Source: a virus. Taken from it: a stretch of DNA of 22,062 bases. The stretch is from IMG/VR virus record IMGVR_UViG_3300044712_000655, positions 1 through 22,062 of that record, one strand, 5' to 3'. Below are positions 6,318 through 11,865 of this stretch, piece after piece. A model generated the notes under the pieces. It saw only the letters and a list, made by a program, of their open reading frames with translations. It did no database searches and had not been told where the DNA came from. The position numbers and the translations under genes were made by a program. Position 1 is the first letter of the stretch. Each line of letters opens with the position of its first letter.

Positions 6318-6644
6318 TCAGTCGTGGAGGGGAGGGGGCTGCTTCAGTCGACAGGCTTTGACGTCTGAGCGAGTATTGACCTTGTGCTCAAGATCTCGCA
6401 GCCACTGCATGTTGCTGGGGCGATCAAGCCCGCCCGCGCACAGCGATAGAACATGATCGATCTGCCAGCCGGGGCAGGGGCCCCAGCGCAAACCTGTTGC
6501 TGGGCATGGGTTCGCCCGACGAAAGTCGGCTACCGCGGCCGCGCTGCGATGGCTATTGCTTGCCGCAGGGGAATGCGTCGGCCAGAGCCATAACAAGCAC
6601 AGAAGCGGCGTCCAGGTTGTGCAAGCTCGGACGAGTGGATGCAT
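6318..6644 (-). CDS. exported HNH endonuclease
   Basis: A protein of about 108 residues with an N-terminal hydrophobic export signal (residues 10-28, ending near PAASN), then a compact HNH nuclease domain. Visible motifs: ANPCPATG at 44-51, GPCPGWQIDH with Asp63 and His64, LCAGG at 68-72, SNMQW at 77-81 (Asn78), and His87 as the possible third metal ligand. Cysteines at 47, 57, 69 and 98 could form disulfides or bind a metal. HNH enzymes use the ββα-metal fold to nick or cut DNA; with a signal peptide it would act outside the cytoplasm. The start is uncertain: ATGs at 6644 and 6668 both overlap the upstream Rap1a-like gene by about 90-115 nt and neither has a strong Shine-Dalgarno. Base composition is lower in GC than the virion genes, which suggests acquisition. 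Confidence 0.75.
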   Translation of the reverse strand: MHPLVRACTTWTPLLCLLWLWPTHSPAASNSHRSAAAVADFRRANPCPATGLRWGPCPGWQIDHVLSLCAGGLDRPSNMQWLRDLEHKVNTRSDVKACRLKQPPPLHD

Positions 6645-6936
6645 ACGACTGGAAGATCCGAACTGCATGTCCGTTCGTGAGCTTCGTGGGCACGCATTTC
6701 AAGCGGGGAGGAGTGTCTTGGAGCGCCAAGCCAGCCCGCACGCCAGCGAAGTAGTACGAGCAGAACCCCGCGTCGAAGAACTCGCGGTCGCTAAGGCGTT
6801 CACCACGCTCACTGCGCAGCTGCGCGCTGCACGCTATGACCATCTCGCCCGTCGACGTCGGATCGCTGGAGGCGGTTTGCGCATCGACCGCTCCGAAAGC
6901 AGCAAACACACCGAGCGTTAGGAGCAACCGCTTCAC
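6553..6936 (-). CDS. exported Rap1a/Tai-like immunity protein
   Basis: A 127-residue protein with a clear signal peptide (MKRLLLTLGVFAAFGAVDA) and the features of the Rap1a/Tai family. These are a FCSYYFAGVRAGL helix (residues 58-70), CVP at 81-83, and a C-terminal helical segment ending in DAFPC at 120-124. Four cysteines (36, 59, 81, 124) would give two disulfides in the periplasm. Known members protect Serratia cells from secreted type VI effectors, and the family is widespread with unproven roles. I chose the GTG at 6936, which overlaps the cI stop as GTGA and has GGAGG just upstream; this start gives the clean signal peptide. It lies directly after cI and before an exported nuclease, so it should be expressed in the lysogen. 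Confidence 0.78.
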   Translation of the reverse strand: MKRLLLTLGVFAAFGAVDAQTASSDPTSTGEMVIACSAQLRSERGERLSDREFFDAGFCSYYFAGVRAGLALQDTPPRLKCVPTKLTNGHAVRIFQSYASTRPSLHNLDAASVLVMALADAFPCGKQ

Positions 6937-7598
6937 GCGTCCTCCCATTTGCCGAGCACCGTTCCCAGCACTTTGAACGGATCGTCAATGCGCGGAAATG
7001 TCGGATTCAGCGGCTGCAACCACTGCCTGCCATCTTCGTTGCGGTACCGCTTGAAGGTGACCTCAGGCGCGCCATCGATCTTGGCGATGACCAAGTCGCC
7101 AGACACCGGACTGCGTTTCTCGGGATCCACGACGATGACCGAACCCTCGGGGTAGGACTTGGGACCGCCGGGATTGAACATTGAGTCCCCGCGCACACGC
7201 AACGCGTAGGCGTGGCGGCCCGCACGTTTGGGCGCTGGAATCCAATCCTCGGCGTCGCCTGGCGCGTAAGGGTCAAACGCTTCGTCGAAGTCGGTTGCTC
7301 GAACCCACGAGATAAGCGGGACCATCCGAGCAACGGGCTCGCCTAGGAATGCAAGCGATTCGCGCATTCCCTCTTTGTGACGGTCAAGCGCCTCGAAGAT
7401 GTACTCGCCGTCGCTGAGAATTTCGTCCACAGGTACTCCCAATGCGGCGGCGAGCTGCTGCGCGAATTGAGAGCGCACGCTATCTCGCTTTTCAATGGCA
7501 GCGATCGTCTTGAGGTCGACTCCGGACGCTCGAGCAAGGTCCGCAATCTCCCAGCCCTTTCGTTGCCGCGCCGCTTTGACTTTCGAGCCCAGATTCAT
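6933..7598 (-). CDS. CI-type repressor (XRE HTH plus S24 LexA-like peptidase domain)
   Basis: A 221-residue lysogeny repressor. An N-terminal helix-turn-helix of the XRE type covers about residues 5-62 (WEIADLARASGVDLKTIAAI as the HTH core). The C-terminal S24 domain has the catalytic Ser139 in GDSMFNPGG and Lys183 in EVTFKRY. The expected autocleavage position, 38 residues before the serine as in lambda CI, reads SWVRAT, so Ala101-Thr102 rather than Ala-Gly. It should bind the 45-bp operator blocks on both sides of the immunity region, repress the leftward operon and cro, and maintain lysogeny. The ATG at 7598 has no visible Shine-Dalgarno, so its message may be leaderless, as in lambda cI from PRM. 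It is transcribed away from cro and overlaps the Rap1a-like gene by GTGA. Confidence 0.92.
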   Translation of the reverse strand: MNLGSKVKAARQRKGWEIADLARASGVDLKTIAAIEKRDSVRSQFAQQLAAALGVPVDEILSDGEYIFEALDRHKEGMRESLAFLGEPVARMVPLISWVRATDFDEAFDPYAPGDAEDWIPAPKRAGRHAYALRVRGDSMFNPGGPKSYPEGSVIVVDPEKRSPVSGDLVIAKIDGAPEVTFKRYRNEDGRQWLQPLNPTFPRIDDPFKVLGTVLGKWEDA

Positions 7599-7629
7599 AG
7601 CGCGAGAGTAAACAGAAGTAGAGCGCAGC

Positions 7630-7674
7630 AGTTCGACACCCGTTGACGTCACAGCTCGACAGTTGTAGAGTTCC
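7630..7674. promoter_or_regulatory. operator block R: two repressor sites between cI and cro
   Basis: Inverted 45-bp copy of operator block L. Read on the minus strand, the motif CNACANNTGTCGARC occurs at 7654-7668 exactly and at 7631-7645 with one change (ACG in place of ACA in the half-site). The 23-bp spacing is the same as in block L. The six-base stretch between the sites differs completely from block L, so what is conserved is the sites and the promoter core. Confidence 0.7.
7643..7671 (+). promoter_or_regulatory. rightward promoter of cro (PR-like)
   Basis: TTGACG at 7643-7648, a 17-nt spacer and TAGAGT at 7666-7671. The -10 and the sequence just upstream are identical to the leftward promoter. 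The cro ATG begins only 8 nt after the -10, so transcription would start at or within a few bases of the start codon. Confidence 0.72.
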
Positions 7675-7679
7675 GGGTT

Positions 7680-7922
7680 ATGGACGCGATCAAACAGGCT
7701 GTCGAACGGCTGGGAGGCGCCAAGGGCGCCGCCGCCGCGCTGGGTGTGAGCCACCAGCTCGTTTACTTCTGGCTGCAGGGCAAAAGGACGGTGCCTGCCG
7801 AGAAGTGCCCCGACATCGAGCGGCTGACTCGCGGCGAGATTCGCTGCGAGCAACTCCGGCCGGATGTCGCGTGGGACGTTCTGCGCGAGCAATCCGCTCA
7901 TCTCCGCGGCTCCTCGATGTGA
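7680..7922 (+). CDS. Cro-like repressor, YdaS family
   Basis: An 80-residue DNA-binding protein of the YdaS/Cro-like group. The helix-turn-helix is in residues 3-40 (AIKQAVERLGGAKGAAAALG, then VSHQLVYFWLQGKR). The family's typical end follows: PAEKCPDIERLTRGEIRCEQLRPDVAW. It is divergent from cI across the operator block and is the first gene of the rightward transcript. It should repress cI and tune early transcription to favour lytic growth. No Shine-Dalgarno exists: the ATG lies where transcription is expected to start, so translation is probably leaderless. A terminator follows about 120 nt after the stop. Confidence 0.87.
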   Translation: MDAIKQAVERLGGAKGAAAALGVSHQLVYFWLQGKRTVPAEKCPDIERLTRGEIRCEQLRPDVAWDVLREQSAHLRGSSM

Positions 7923-8045
7923 GGTAGGCCTCATGGGCCTTCATCGCCTTTTCATGCCCTCGCTTGCAGAAGTGCGTATCGCATCCGCTGCAGGGGATCC
8001 GTGTGTCTCCCTGCCGGCTTGTCCTCCCCTGGGGCCGGCGACTCA

Positions 8046-8072
8046 GGGCGCAAAGCATCGCGCCCGCTTTTT
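8046..8072 (+). terminator. rho-independent terminator after cro
   Basis: Stem GGGCGC (8046-8051), loop of 8 nt, GCGCCC (8060-8065), then GC and five T (8068-8072). It is oriented for rightward transcription. It would separate cro from the CII-like and replication genes unless antitermination acts, as tR1 does in lambda. The rest of 7923-8169 holds no convincing gene. Confidence 0.75.
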
Positions 8073-8128
8073 CTTCCCCCACTGAGGTTGCGACGTGTCG
8101 ATCCATGCCGCGCAGCTTCAGACCTTGC

Positions 8129-8146
8129 CATGTGAAGGCATGTGAA
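8129..8146. repeat. two CATGTGAA direct repeats, 10 bp apart
   Basis: CATGTGAA occurs at 8129-8136 and 8139-8146, so the copies lie on the same DNA face one helical turn apart, just upstream of the CII-like gene. This arrangement is typical of a regulator site, but the regulator is not identified. Confidence 0.4.
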
Positions 8147-8169
8147 CGCCGTAAGGGCGACCCCTTCCT

Positions 8170-8529
8170 ATGAACCAGCTCACCCTGAACTTCACCCCGG
8201 GCCTGACCGCGCAGTACCGCTCGCTACGCGAGGTCGCTGCCGCAGCTGTGTACGCCAGCCGCAAGGGCGTCGCCGGCGTGGCGGGCGATCTAGACATGAG
8301 CCCGACCGACCTGACGAAGCGGCTGAACATCGACGGCGCCGAGCCGCGCCCGCTGCGCGTCGAGGATCTGGAAGGCATCGTTGCCAGCACCGGCGACCAT
8401 CGGCCGATCTTCTGGCTGATCGAGAAGTTCCTTCGAGATCCGGCCACACAGCAGCAGCAGGCCATTGCGCAAATCGCGCAGCTGCTGCCGGTGCTGAACG
8501 AGCTGGTGACGCAAGCGCGGGGGCGGTGA
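8170..8529 (+). CDS. CII-like phage regulatory protein
   Basis: A 119-residue protein that resembles the phage regulatory CII family (CP76-like). It has an N-terminal helix set, an HTH around residues 22-50 (VAGDLDMSPTDLTKRLN), then LRVEDLEGIVASTGDHRPIF and a Gln-rich C-terminal helix (residues about 90-115) that could oligomerise. Members act as transcription activators or replication regulators early in the lytic-lysogenic decision. It is the first gene after the cro terminator. The ATG follows a weak AAGGG about 12 nt upstream. The stop overlaps the next start by one base (TGATG). Confidence 0.8.
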   Translation: MNQLTLNFTPGLTAQYRSLREVAAAAVYASRKGVAGVAGDLDMSPTDLTKRLNIDGAEPRPLRVEDLEGIVASTGDHRPIFWLIEKFLRDPATQQQQAIAQIAQLLPVLNELVTQARGR

Positions 8530-9053
8530 TGGCACGGCCGGAACCCGCCACCCTGGACGAGTTCGTGCGCCGCTACCCGGTGCGCAAGCTCGAGTGCGGC
8601 TGCTTGGTCTGGCGCGGGTGCATTGCTGGCCGCAACTATGGTCGGCTGCGCATCAACGGCAAATCGCACTGGGCGCACCGCTACGCCTGGTCGCTGGTGC
8701 ACGGCCCAATCCCGGCCGGCGTGGTGCTCACCCGTCGCGTCGAGATCTGCGACGAGCCGCAGTGCGTGAATCCGGAGCACATGCAGAAGGCGACGCGGCA
8801 GACAGTGCCCAAGCTCAACGCCCGGCGCGGGCTTGTCGCCACCGGCATCGGCCACGCGGTGCGCGTTGCCATCGGCCGGCGCAAGACGTCGAAGAAGCTG
8901 ACGATCGAGAAGGCGCGCGAAATCCGTGCCCGACGTGGGGAGCCGGCCAACGCGCTTGCCGCCGAGTTCGGCATCGACCGGTCGCTGGTTTACCTGATCT
9001 GGCGAAACAAGTCGTGGGCTGAAGCGACGCCGATGATGGGGCTGGCGCGATGA
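8529..9053 (+). CDS. HNH-like homing-type nuclease or DNA-binding protein, first His missing
   Basis: A 174-residue protein. The N-terminal part has the layout of phage HNH endonucleases: CGCLVWRG, then YGRLRINGKSHWAHRYAWSL, GPIPAGVVL, and CDEPQCVNPEHM. The Asn and second His of the HNH core are in VNPEH. The segment before it reads LTRRVEICD where the family usually has His-x-Cys-Asp, so the first catalytic His appears replaced. The C-terminal part (about 120-165) is an HTH (TIEKAREIRARRGEPANALA, then GIDRSLVYLIWRNKSW), like the DNA-binding modules of homing nucleases. It is joined by overlap to genes on both sides, so it seems a settled phage gene and not a fresh insertion. It may bind DNA without cutting. 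Confidence 0.82.
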   Translation: MARPEPATLDEFVRRYPVRKLECGCLVWRGCIAGRNYGRLRINGKSHWAHRYAWSLVHGPIPAGVVLTRRVEICDEPQCVNPEHMQKATRQTVPKLNARRGLVATGIGHAVRVAIGRRKTSKKLTIEKAREIRARRGEPANALAAEFGIDRSLVYLIWRNKSWAEATPMMGLAR

Positions 9054-9328
9054 GGATGGCCGACATCCCCAGCACGGTCGTGCACCGTTGCGCCGACGAC
9101 GACGCAGTCGAGCCTGTGAAGCGTGGCCCCGGCCGACCACGCAAGCCTCGCGCACTTGCTGCGAAGGATCTGCCGGCATCACTCATGGCGCCGCGCGATG
9201 TGGCGCCGGTGAAAGCCCGGCCCAAAGTCATTGTGCGAACGCGGACGAAAGTTGTCGAGCGGCTGATCGTCATTGGCGAAGACTGGCGCGTGACTGTGGC
9301 AGATGGTCGCGTCGAGGTGGTCGCATGA
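9050..9328 (+). CDS. small basic protein with AT-hook-like motif
   Basis: A 92-residue protein with KRGPGRPRKPRA at residues 24-35, a good match to the AT-hook core (GRP flanked by basic residues) that binds the minor groove of AT-rich DNA. The middle is basic and probably extended. The end forms beta-like strands (KVVERLIVIGEDWRVTVADG). It starts at an ATGA overlap with the HNH-like gene and ends in an ATGA overlap with the next. It may assist DNA replication or transcription, which is inferred from motif and position only. Confidence 0.72.
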   Translation: MRMADIPSTVVHRCADDDAVEPVKRGPGRPRKPRALAAKDLPASLMAPRDVAPVKARPKVIVRTRTKVVERLIVIGEDWRVTVADGRVEVVA

Positions 9329-9489
9329 CGCGCGAGGTCCCGCTGGTGCGCCGGCCACCCCTGCAGCGCCCGAATCCCTTCTGGGCTTACGAGCGCGCCA
9401 AGGCCGAGCTCGACCGCGAACAGCCGAACCTGACGCCAGCGCAGCGTGATGCGGCGCTGCGTGCGATCGCCAAGCGCCTGGGGGTCTAG
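9325..9489 (+). CDS. 54-residue basic protein, unknown function
   Basis: A short basic protein (MTREVPLVRRPPLQRPNPFW at the start) with one amphipathic helix (LTPAQRDAALRAIAKRLGV at the end). The ATG overlaps the upstream stop as ATGA, and the stop TAG shares one base with the GTG of the next gene. The overlaps on both sides support it. No family recognised. Confidence 0.65.
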   Translation: MTREVPLVRRPPLQRPNPFWAYERAKAELDREQPNLTPAQRDAALRAIAKRLGV

Positions 9490-9878
9490 TGCTGCACATC
9501 CTCCTGGCCGACATCAAGCCCGCGTCGCACGTCCAGTGCACGCGCTGGCCGCTGCCTGACCTGTCGAAGCTGAAGAACAAGCCGGTGCGCGTTGTCTTCG
9601 ATGACGAGTTCCGGATGCGCCAGGTGCTGCGTGACTTGTGCGCCAGCGACGTGCGGCCGATCGAGCTGCTGGACGTCGACAAACACCGCTGGGGGTTCGT
9701 GTTCTACGACACCTCACGCCTGCGCGCCGCCTGCAAAGCGCTGGGCCTGCCGTCATACGGCCCAGACGTGCAGTGGCTGCCGGGCACCAACTCCGCGCTC
9801 TGGCTCATTGGGCGCCTGACAACCGAATCCGACAACAGAGACACATGCGCATCGAATCTCTCGACCTCGGCGACCTAG
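9489..9878 (+). CDS. phage protein, unknown function
   Basis: A 129-residue protein starting at a GTG that overlaps the previous stop (TAGTG). It looks alpha/beta: PVRVVFDDEFRMRQVLRDL, then PIELLDVDKHRWGFVFYD, and a Trp-rich later part. The last 11 residues are read from DNA shared with the helicase start, since the two genes overlap by 34 nt. No catalytic signature is visible. It belongs to the replication operon by position. Confidence 0.65.
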   Translation: MLHILLADIKPASHVQCTRWPLPDLSKLKNKPVRVVFDDEFRMRQVLRDLCASDVRPIELLDVDKHRWGFVFYDTSRLRAACKALGLPSYGPDVQWLPGTNSALWLIGRLTTESDNRDTCASNLSTSAT

Positions 9879-10777
9879 ATCGCTGGGCGCAACCGCCGAA
9901 GATCGCCGGCAGCGTGCGGCCGCTGGCTGACTTCGCCGACCAGATCATCGAGTACCTGTCGCGTGATGTGAGCGAGCAGGGCGACCCGCTGCCGTGGGCC
10001 AAGACGCAGCGCCTGCTGCGCCTGCGACCGCACGAGCTCACCGTATGGGCTGGCGAGAACGGCAGCTGGAAGTCGACGGTGCTGTCGCAGGTGCTGCTCG
10101 ACCTGGCCATCCGCGGCCGCCGCGTGATGCTGGCCTCGCTCGAAATGACCGCGGCACAGGTCGGCGCACGCATGGCGCGTCAGGCTTGCTGCGAGGACAT
10201 CCCGCGCGCGACCTCGGTGCGCGACTTCCTCGAGTCGACCCGCGAGACGCTGGTCATCGTGGACGTCCAAGGCCAGATCAAGACGCGCGAGGCTATCGCC
10301 TTGCTGCGCTGGGCCGCCGTCGAGCGCCAGATGCATCACATCGCGCTGGACAACCTGACGAAGATCGTCAGCGCCTCATCCGAGGCCGCTGGCGAGCAAC
10401 AGCAGTTCCTGAACGACGCGCACAGCGTGGCCCTGGACACCGGCGCGCACATCCACATCGTGGCCCACGTTCGCAAGCCGGCGGGCAACGACAAGCCGAG
10501 CCGCTACGACATCCGCGGCAGCTCGACGATCAGCGACCAGGCCGACAACATCGTCATGTGCTGGCGCAACCGGCCGAAGGAGGAAGCGATCGAGGAAGGC
10601 AAAGACGACGAGGCCACCCGGGCCGAGCCGGATCTGTACCTGAAGATCGCCAAGCAGCGCCACGCGCCTTTCGAGGGCAGTTTCAAGTTCTGGAAGCACG
10701 CCGTGTCGATGCAGTTCCTGCCGGATGGGATGACGGGCCCGATCCCCTACGCGTTCGAGAGGGGGCTGCCGCAATGA
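9845..10777 (+). CDS. DnaB/T7 gp4-type replicative helicase (RecA-like ATPase)
   Basis: A 310-residue protein matching the RecA-like ATPase core of replicative helicases, without a primase domain. Visible motifs: Walker A region WAGENGSWKST at 68-78, ASLEMTAAQVGARMARQ as the H1a segment, IALDNL as Walker B, IHIVAHVRKP as the sensor strand, and DIRGSSTISDQADNIV followed by RN, typical of the DnaB-like H4 region. It would unwind the phage fork 5' to 3' as a hexamer. Walker A has Trp75 where an invariant Gly normally precedes the Lys. The ATG at 9845 gives a protein starting MRIESLDLGD; longer frames upstream are shadows. It is coupled by ATGA to the DUF1376 replication gene. Confidence 0.87.
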   Translation: MRIESLDLGDLDRWAQPPKIAGSVRPLADFADQIIEYLSRDVSEQGDPLPWAKTQRLLRLRPHELTVWAGENGSWKSTVLSQVLLDLAIRGRRVMLASLEMTAAQVGARMARQACCEDIPRATSVRDFLESTRETLVIVDVQGQIKTREAIALLRWAAVERQMHHIALDNLTKIVSASSEAAGEQQQFLNDAHSVALDTGAHIHIVAHVRKPAGNDKPSRYDIRGSSTISDQADNIVMCWRNRPKEEAIEEGKDDEATRAEPDLYLKIAKQRHAPFEGSFKFWKHAVSMQFLPDGMTGPIPYAFERGLPQ

Positions 10778-11544
10778 ACTACGTCGAGCACCACTTCGGC
10801 GACTACGCGCGGGACACCGCTCACTTGTCCCTGCTCGAACACGGCGCCTACCGCCTGCTGCTGGATCTGTACTACGTCCGGGAAAAGGCGCTGCCCGCCG
10901 AAGTCAAGGACTGCTGCCGCTTGGTCCGCGCGTCCTCGACGATCGAGCGCAAGGCCGTCCAGACCGTGCTGTCCGAGTTCTTCGAACTGACCGCTGAGGG
11001 CTGGTCGCACAAGCGCTGCGACGCCGAAATCGCGCGCTATCGGGACAAGCAGGAGAAGGCCAAGCGCAGTGCGTCCGCACGTTGGAATGGACGTGCGCCG
11101 CAATCCGATGGCAATGCGAACGCAGATGCGACCGCACATGCGAACGCATCAACGGACGCAATGCGAACGCATAGCGAAGGCAATGCTCACCAGACACCAG
11201 ACACCAGACACCAAGCACCAGACACCAAGGGAAAGAGAAAAACCCAAACCCAAGGCGCTCACGCGCCCCTGCCGGTGTTCGCACTGCCGGACTGGGTCCC
11301 TGTGGACGACTGGCGAGCCTTCGACGAGCACCGGCGCAAGGCGAAGAAGCCCATGACCGAGCGAGCCAAGCAGCTGGTCGTGGTCGAGCTCGAGAAGCTG
11401 CGCAAGGCCGGTCACGCACCGGGGCCTGTGCTGCAGCAGTCGGTGCGTAGGGGATGGCTCGACGTGTTCCCGTTGAAGGCCGACCAGCTGCCGCTCGTGC
11501 AGGGGACGGGGACGAACTGGCGGAATACGCCGAACACGGTCTGA
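10774..11544 (+). CDS. DUF1376 phage replication protein
   Basis: A 256-residue protein. Residues 1-95 form the DUF1376 domain (HHFGDYARDTAHLSLLEHGA, then YRLLLDLYYVREKALP), often found in phage replication initiators. Residues 96-165 are a low-complexity linker rich in Asn, Ala, His, Thr and Pro. Residues 166-236 are a conserved C-terminal helical part (DDWRAFDEHRRKAKKPMTER, then KQLVVVELEKL and SVRRGWLDVFPL). The linker is encoded by tandem repeats that may be the phage origin, as in lambda O, whose origin also lies inside the gene. It follows the helicase, which fits an initiator plus helicase pair. The ATG has a GGGGG-type Shine-Dalgarno and overlaps the helicase stop (ATGA). Confidence 0.85.
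   Translation: MNYVEHHFGDYARDTAHLSLLEHGAYRLLLDLYYVREKALPAEVKDCCRLVRASSTIERKAVQTVLSEFFELTAEGWSHKRCDAEIARYRDKQEKAKRSASARWNGRAPQSDGNANADATAHANASTDAMRTHSEGNAHQTPDTRHQAPDTKGKRKTQTQGAHAPLPVFALPDWVPVDDWRAFDEHRRKAKKPMTERAKQLVVVELEKLRKAGHAPGPVLQQSVRRGWLDVFPLKADQLPLVQGTGTNWRNTPNTV
11103..11182. repeat. iteron-like tandem repeats, candidate replication origin
   Basis: Seven head-to-tail units of 11-12 bp with consensus ATGCGAACGCA. Exact copies are at 11114-11124, 11138-11148 and 11161-11171. A one-mismatch copy lies at 11126-11136, and weaker copies start at 11103, 11150 and 11172. The period of about one helical turn puts all units on one face of the DNA. They lie in the linker part of the DUF1376 gene. 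Confidence 0.6.
11190..11224. repeat. five tandem CCAGACA heptamers
   Basis: Copies at 11190, 11197, 11204, 11211 (variant CCAAGCA) and 11218. They directly follow the iteron-like array and are followed by an A-rich, purine-skewed tract (about 11225-11252), a possible unwinding element. They encode the Thr-Pro-Asp-Thr-rich linker. Confidence 0.6.
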
Positions 11545-11579
11545 CCTCGCGCGCGTGCGCGTTTGACGAAGGGGAAGCG

Positions 11580-11861
11580 ATGGACAGGGAAGTGCTGACA
11601 GCGAAGCAGATGGTGCGCGGTGCGCTGGCCGAGGACATGGCAAAGGCGACCGACGCACGGATCGTGCGCGACATCGCCAAGGAAGCCGCCGAGAACGCCG
11701 TGCTGCTGAACGCGGTGCGGGCCGAGCGTGACCGCTGGCAGCAGCGCGCGTTGCGAGCCGAGGGCAAGCTGGCCGAGCTGGGCCGTGCGCTGGACGCCTA
11801 CCGCGACGGCGTGCAGCCGATGCCGACCTATGCCGAACTCATCCGACTCCTGCAGGGGTGA
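11580..11861 (+). CDS. coiled-coil phage protein, unknown function
   Basis: A 93-residue, almost fully helical protein. Residues 15-75 are charged with regular hydrophobic spacing (ENAVLLNAVRAERDRWQQRA, then LRAEGKLAELGRALDAYRDG), typical of a coiled coil. The end (PMPTYAELIRLLQG) looks like a short separate helix. The ATG at 11580 has a GAAGGGGAAG Shine-Dalgarno. It follows the DUF1376 gene after 35 nt and may form a dimer that works with replication proteins (inference). Confidence 0.72.
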   Translation: MDREVLTAKQMVRGALAEDMAKATDARIVRDIAKEAAENAVLLNAVRAERDRWQQRALRAEGKLAELGRALDAYRDGVQPMPTYAELIRLLQG

Positions 11862-11865
11862 CGCC

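Noticed and set aside
7933-8085. 50-codon plus-strand frame after cro with GAGG upstream
   Set aside because: The terminator stem and T tract lie inside its end, and the sequence shows no domain or conservation sign.
7690-8106. Minus-strand open frame with a zinc-finger-like stretch (CSGCDTHFCKRGHEK)
   Set aside because: It runs antisense through most of cro and through the cro terminator, has no ribosome binding site, and most of it is Arg-rich antisense-like sequence. Only the Cys/His stretch looks natural; it could be a gene remnant but is not supported.
11187-11230. CRISPR-like array
   Set aside because: The repeats are contiguous 7-mers without spacers and lie in a protein linker, so this is a minisatellite.
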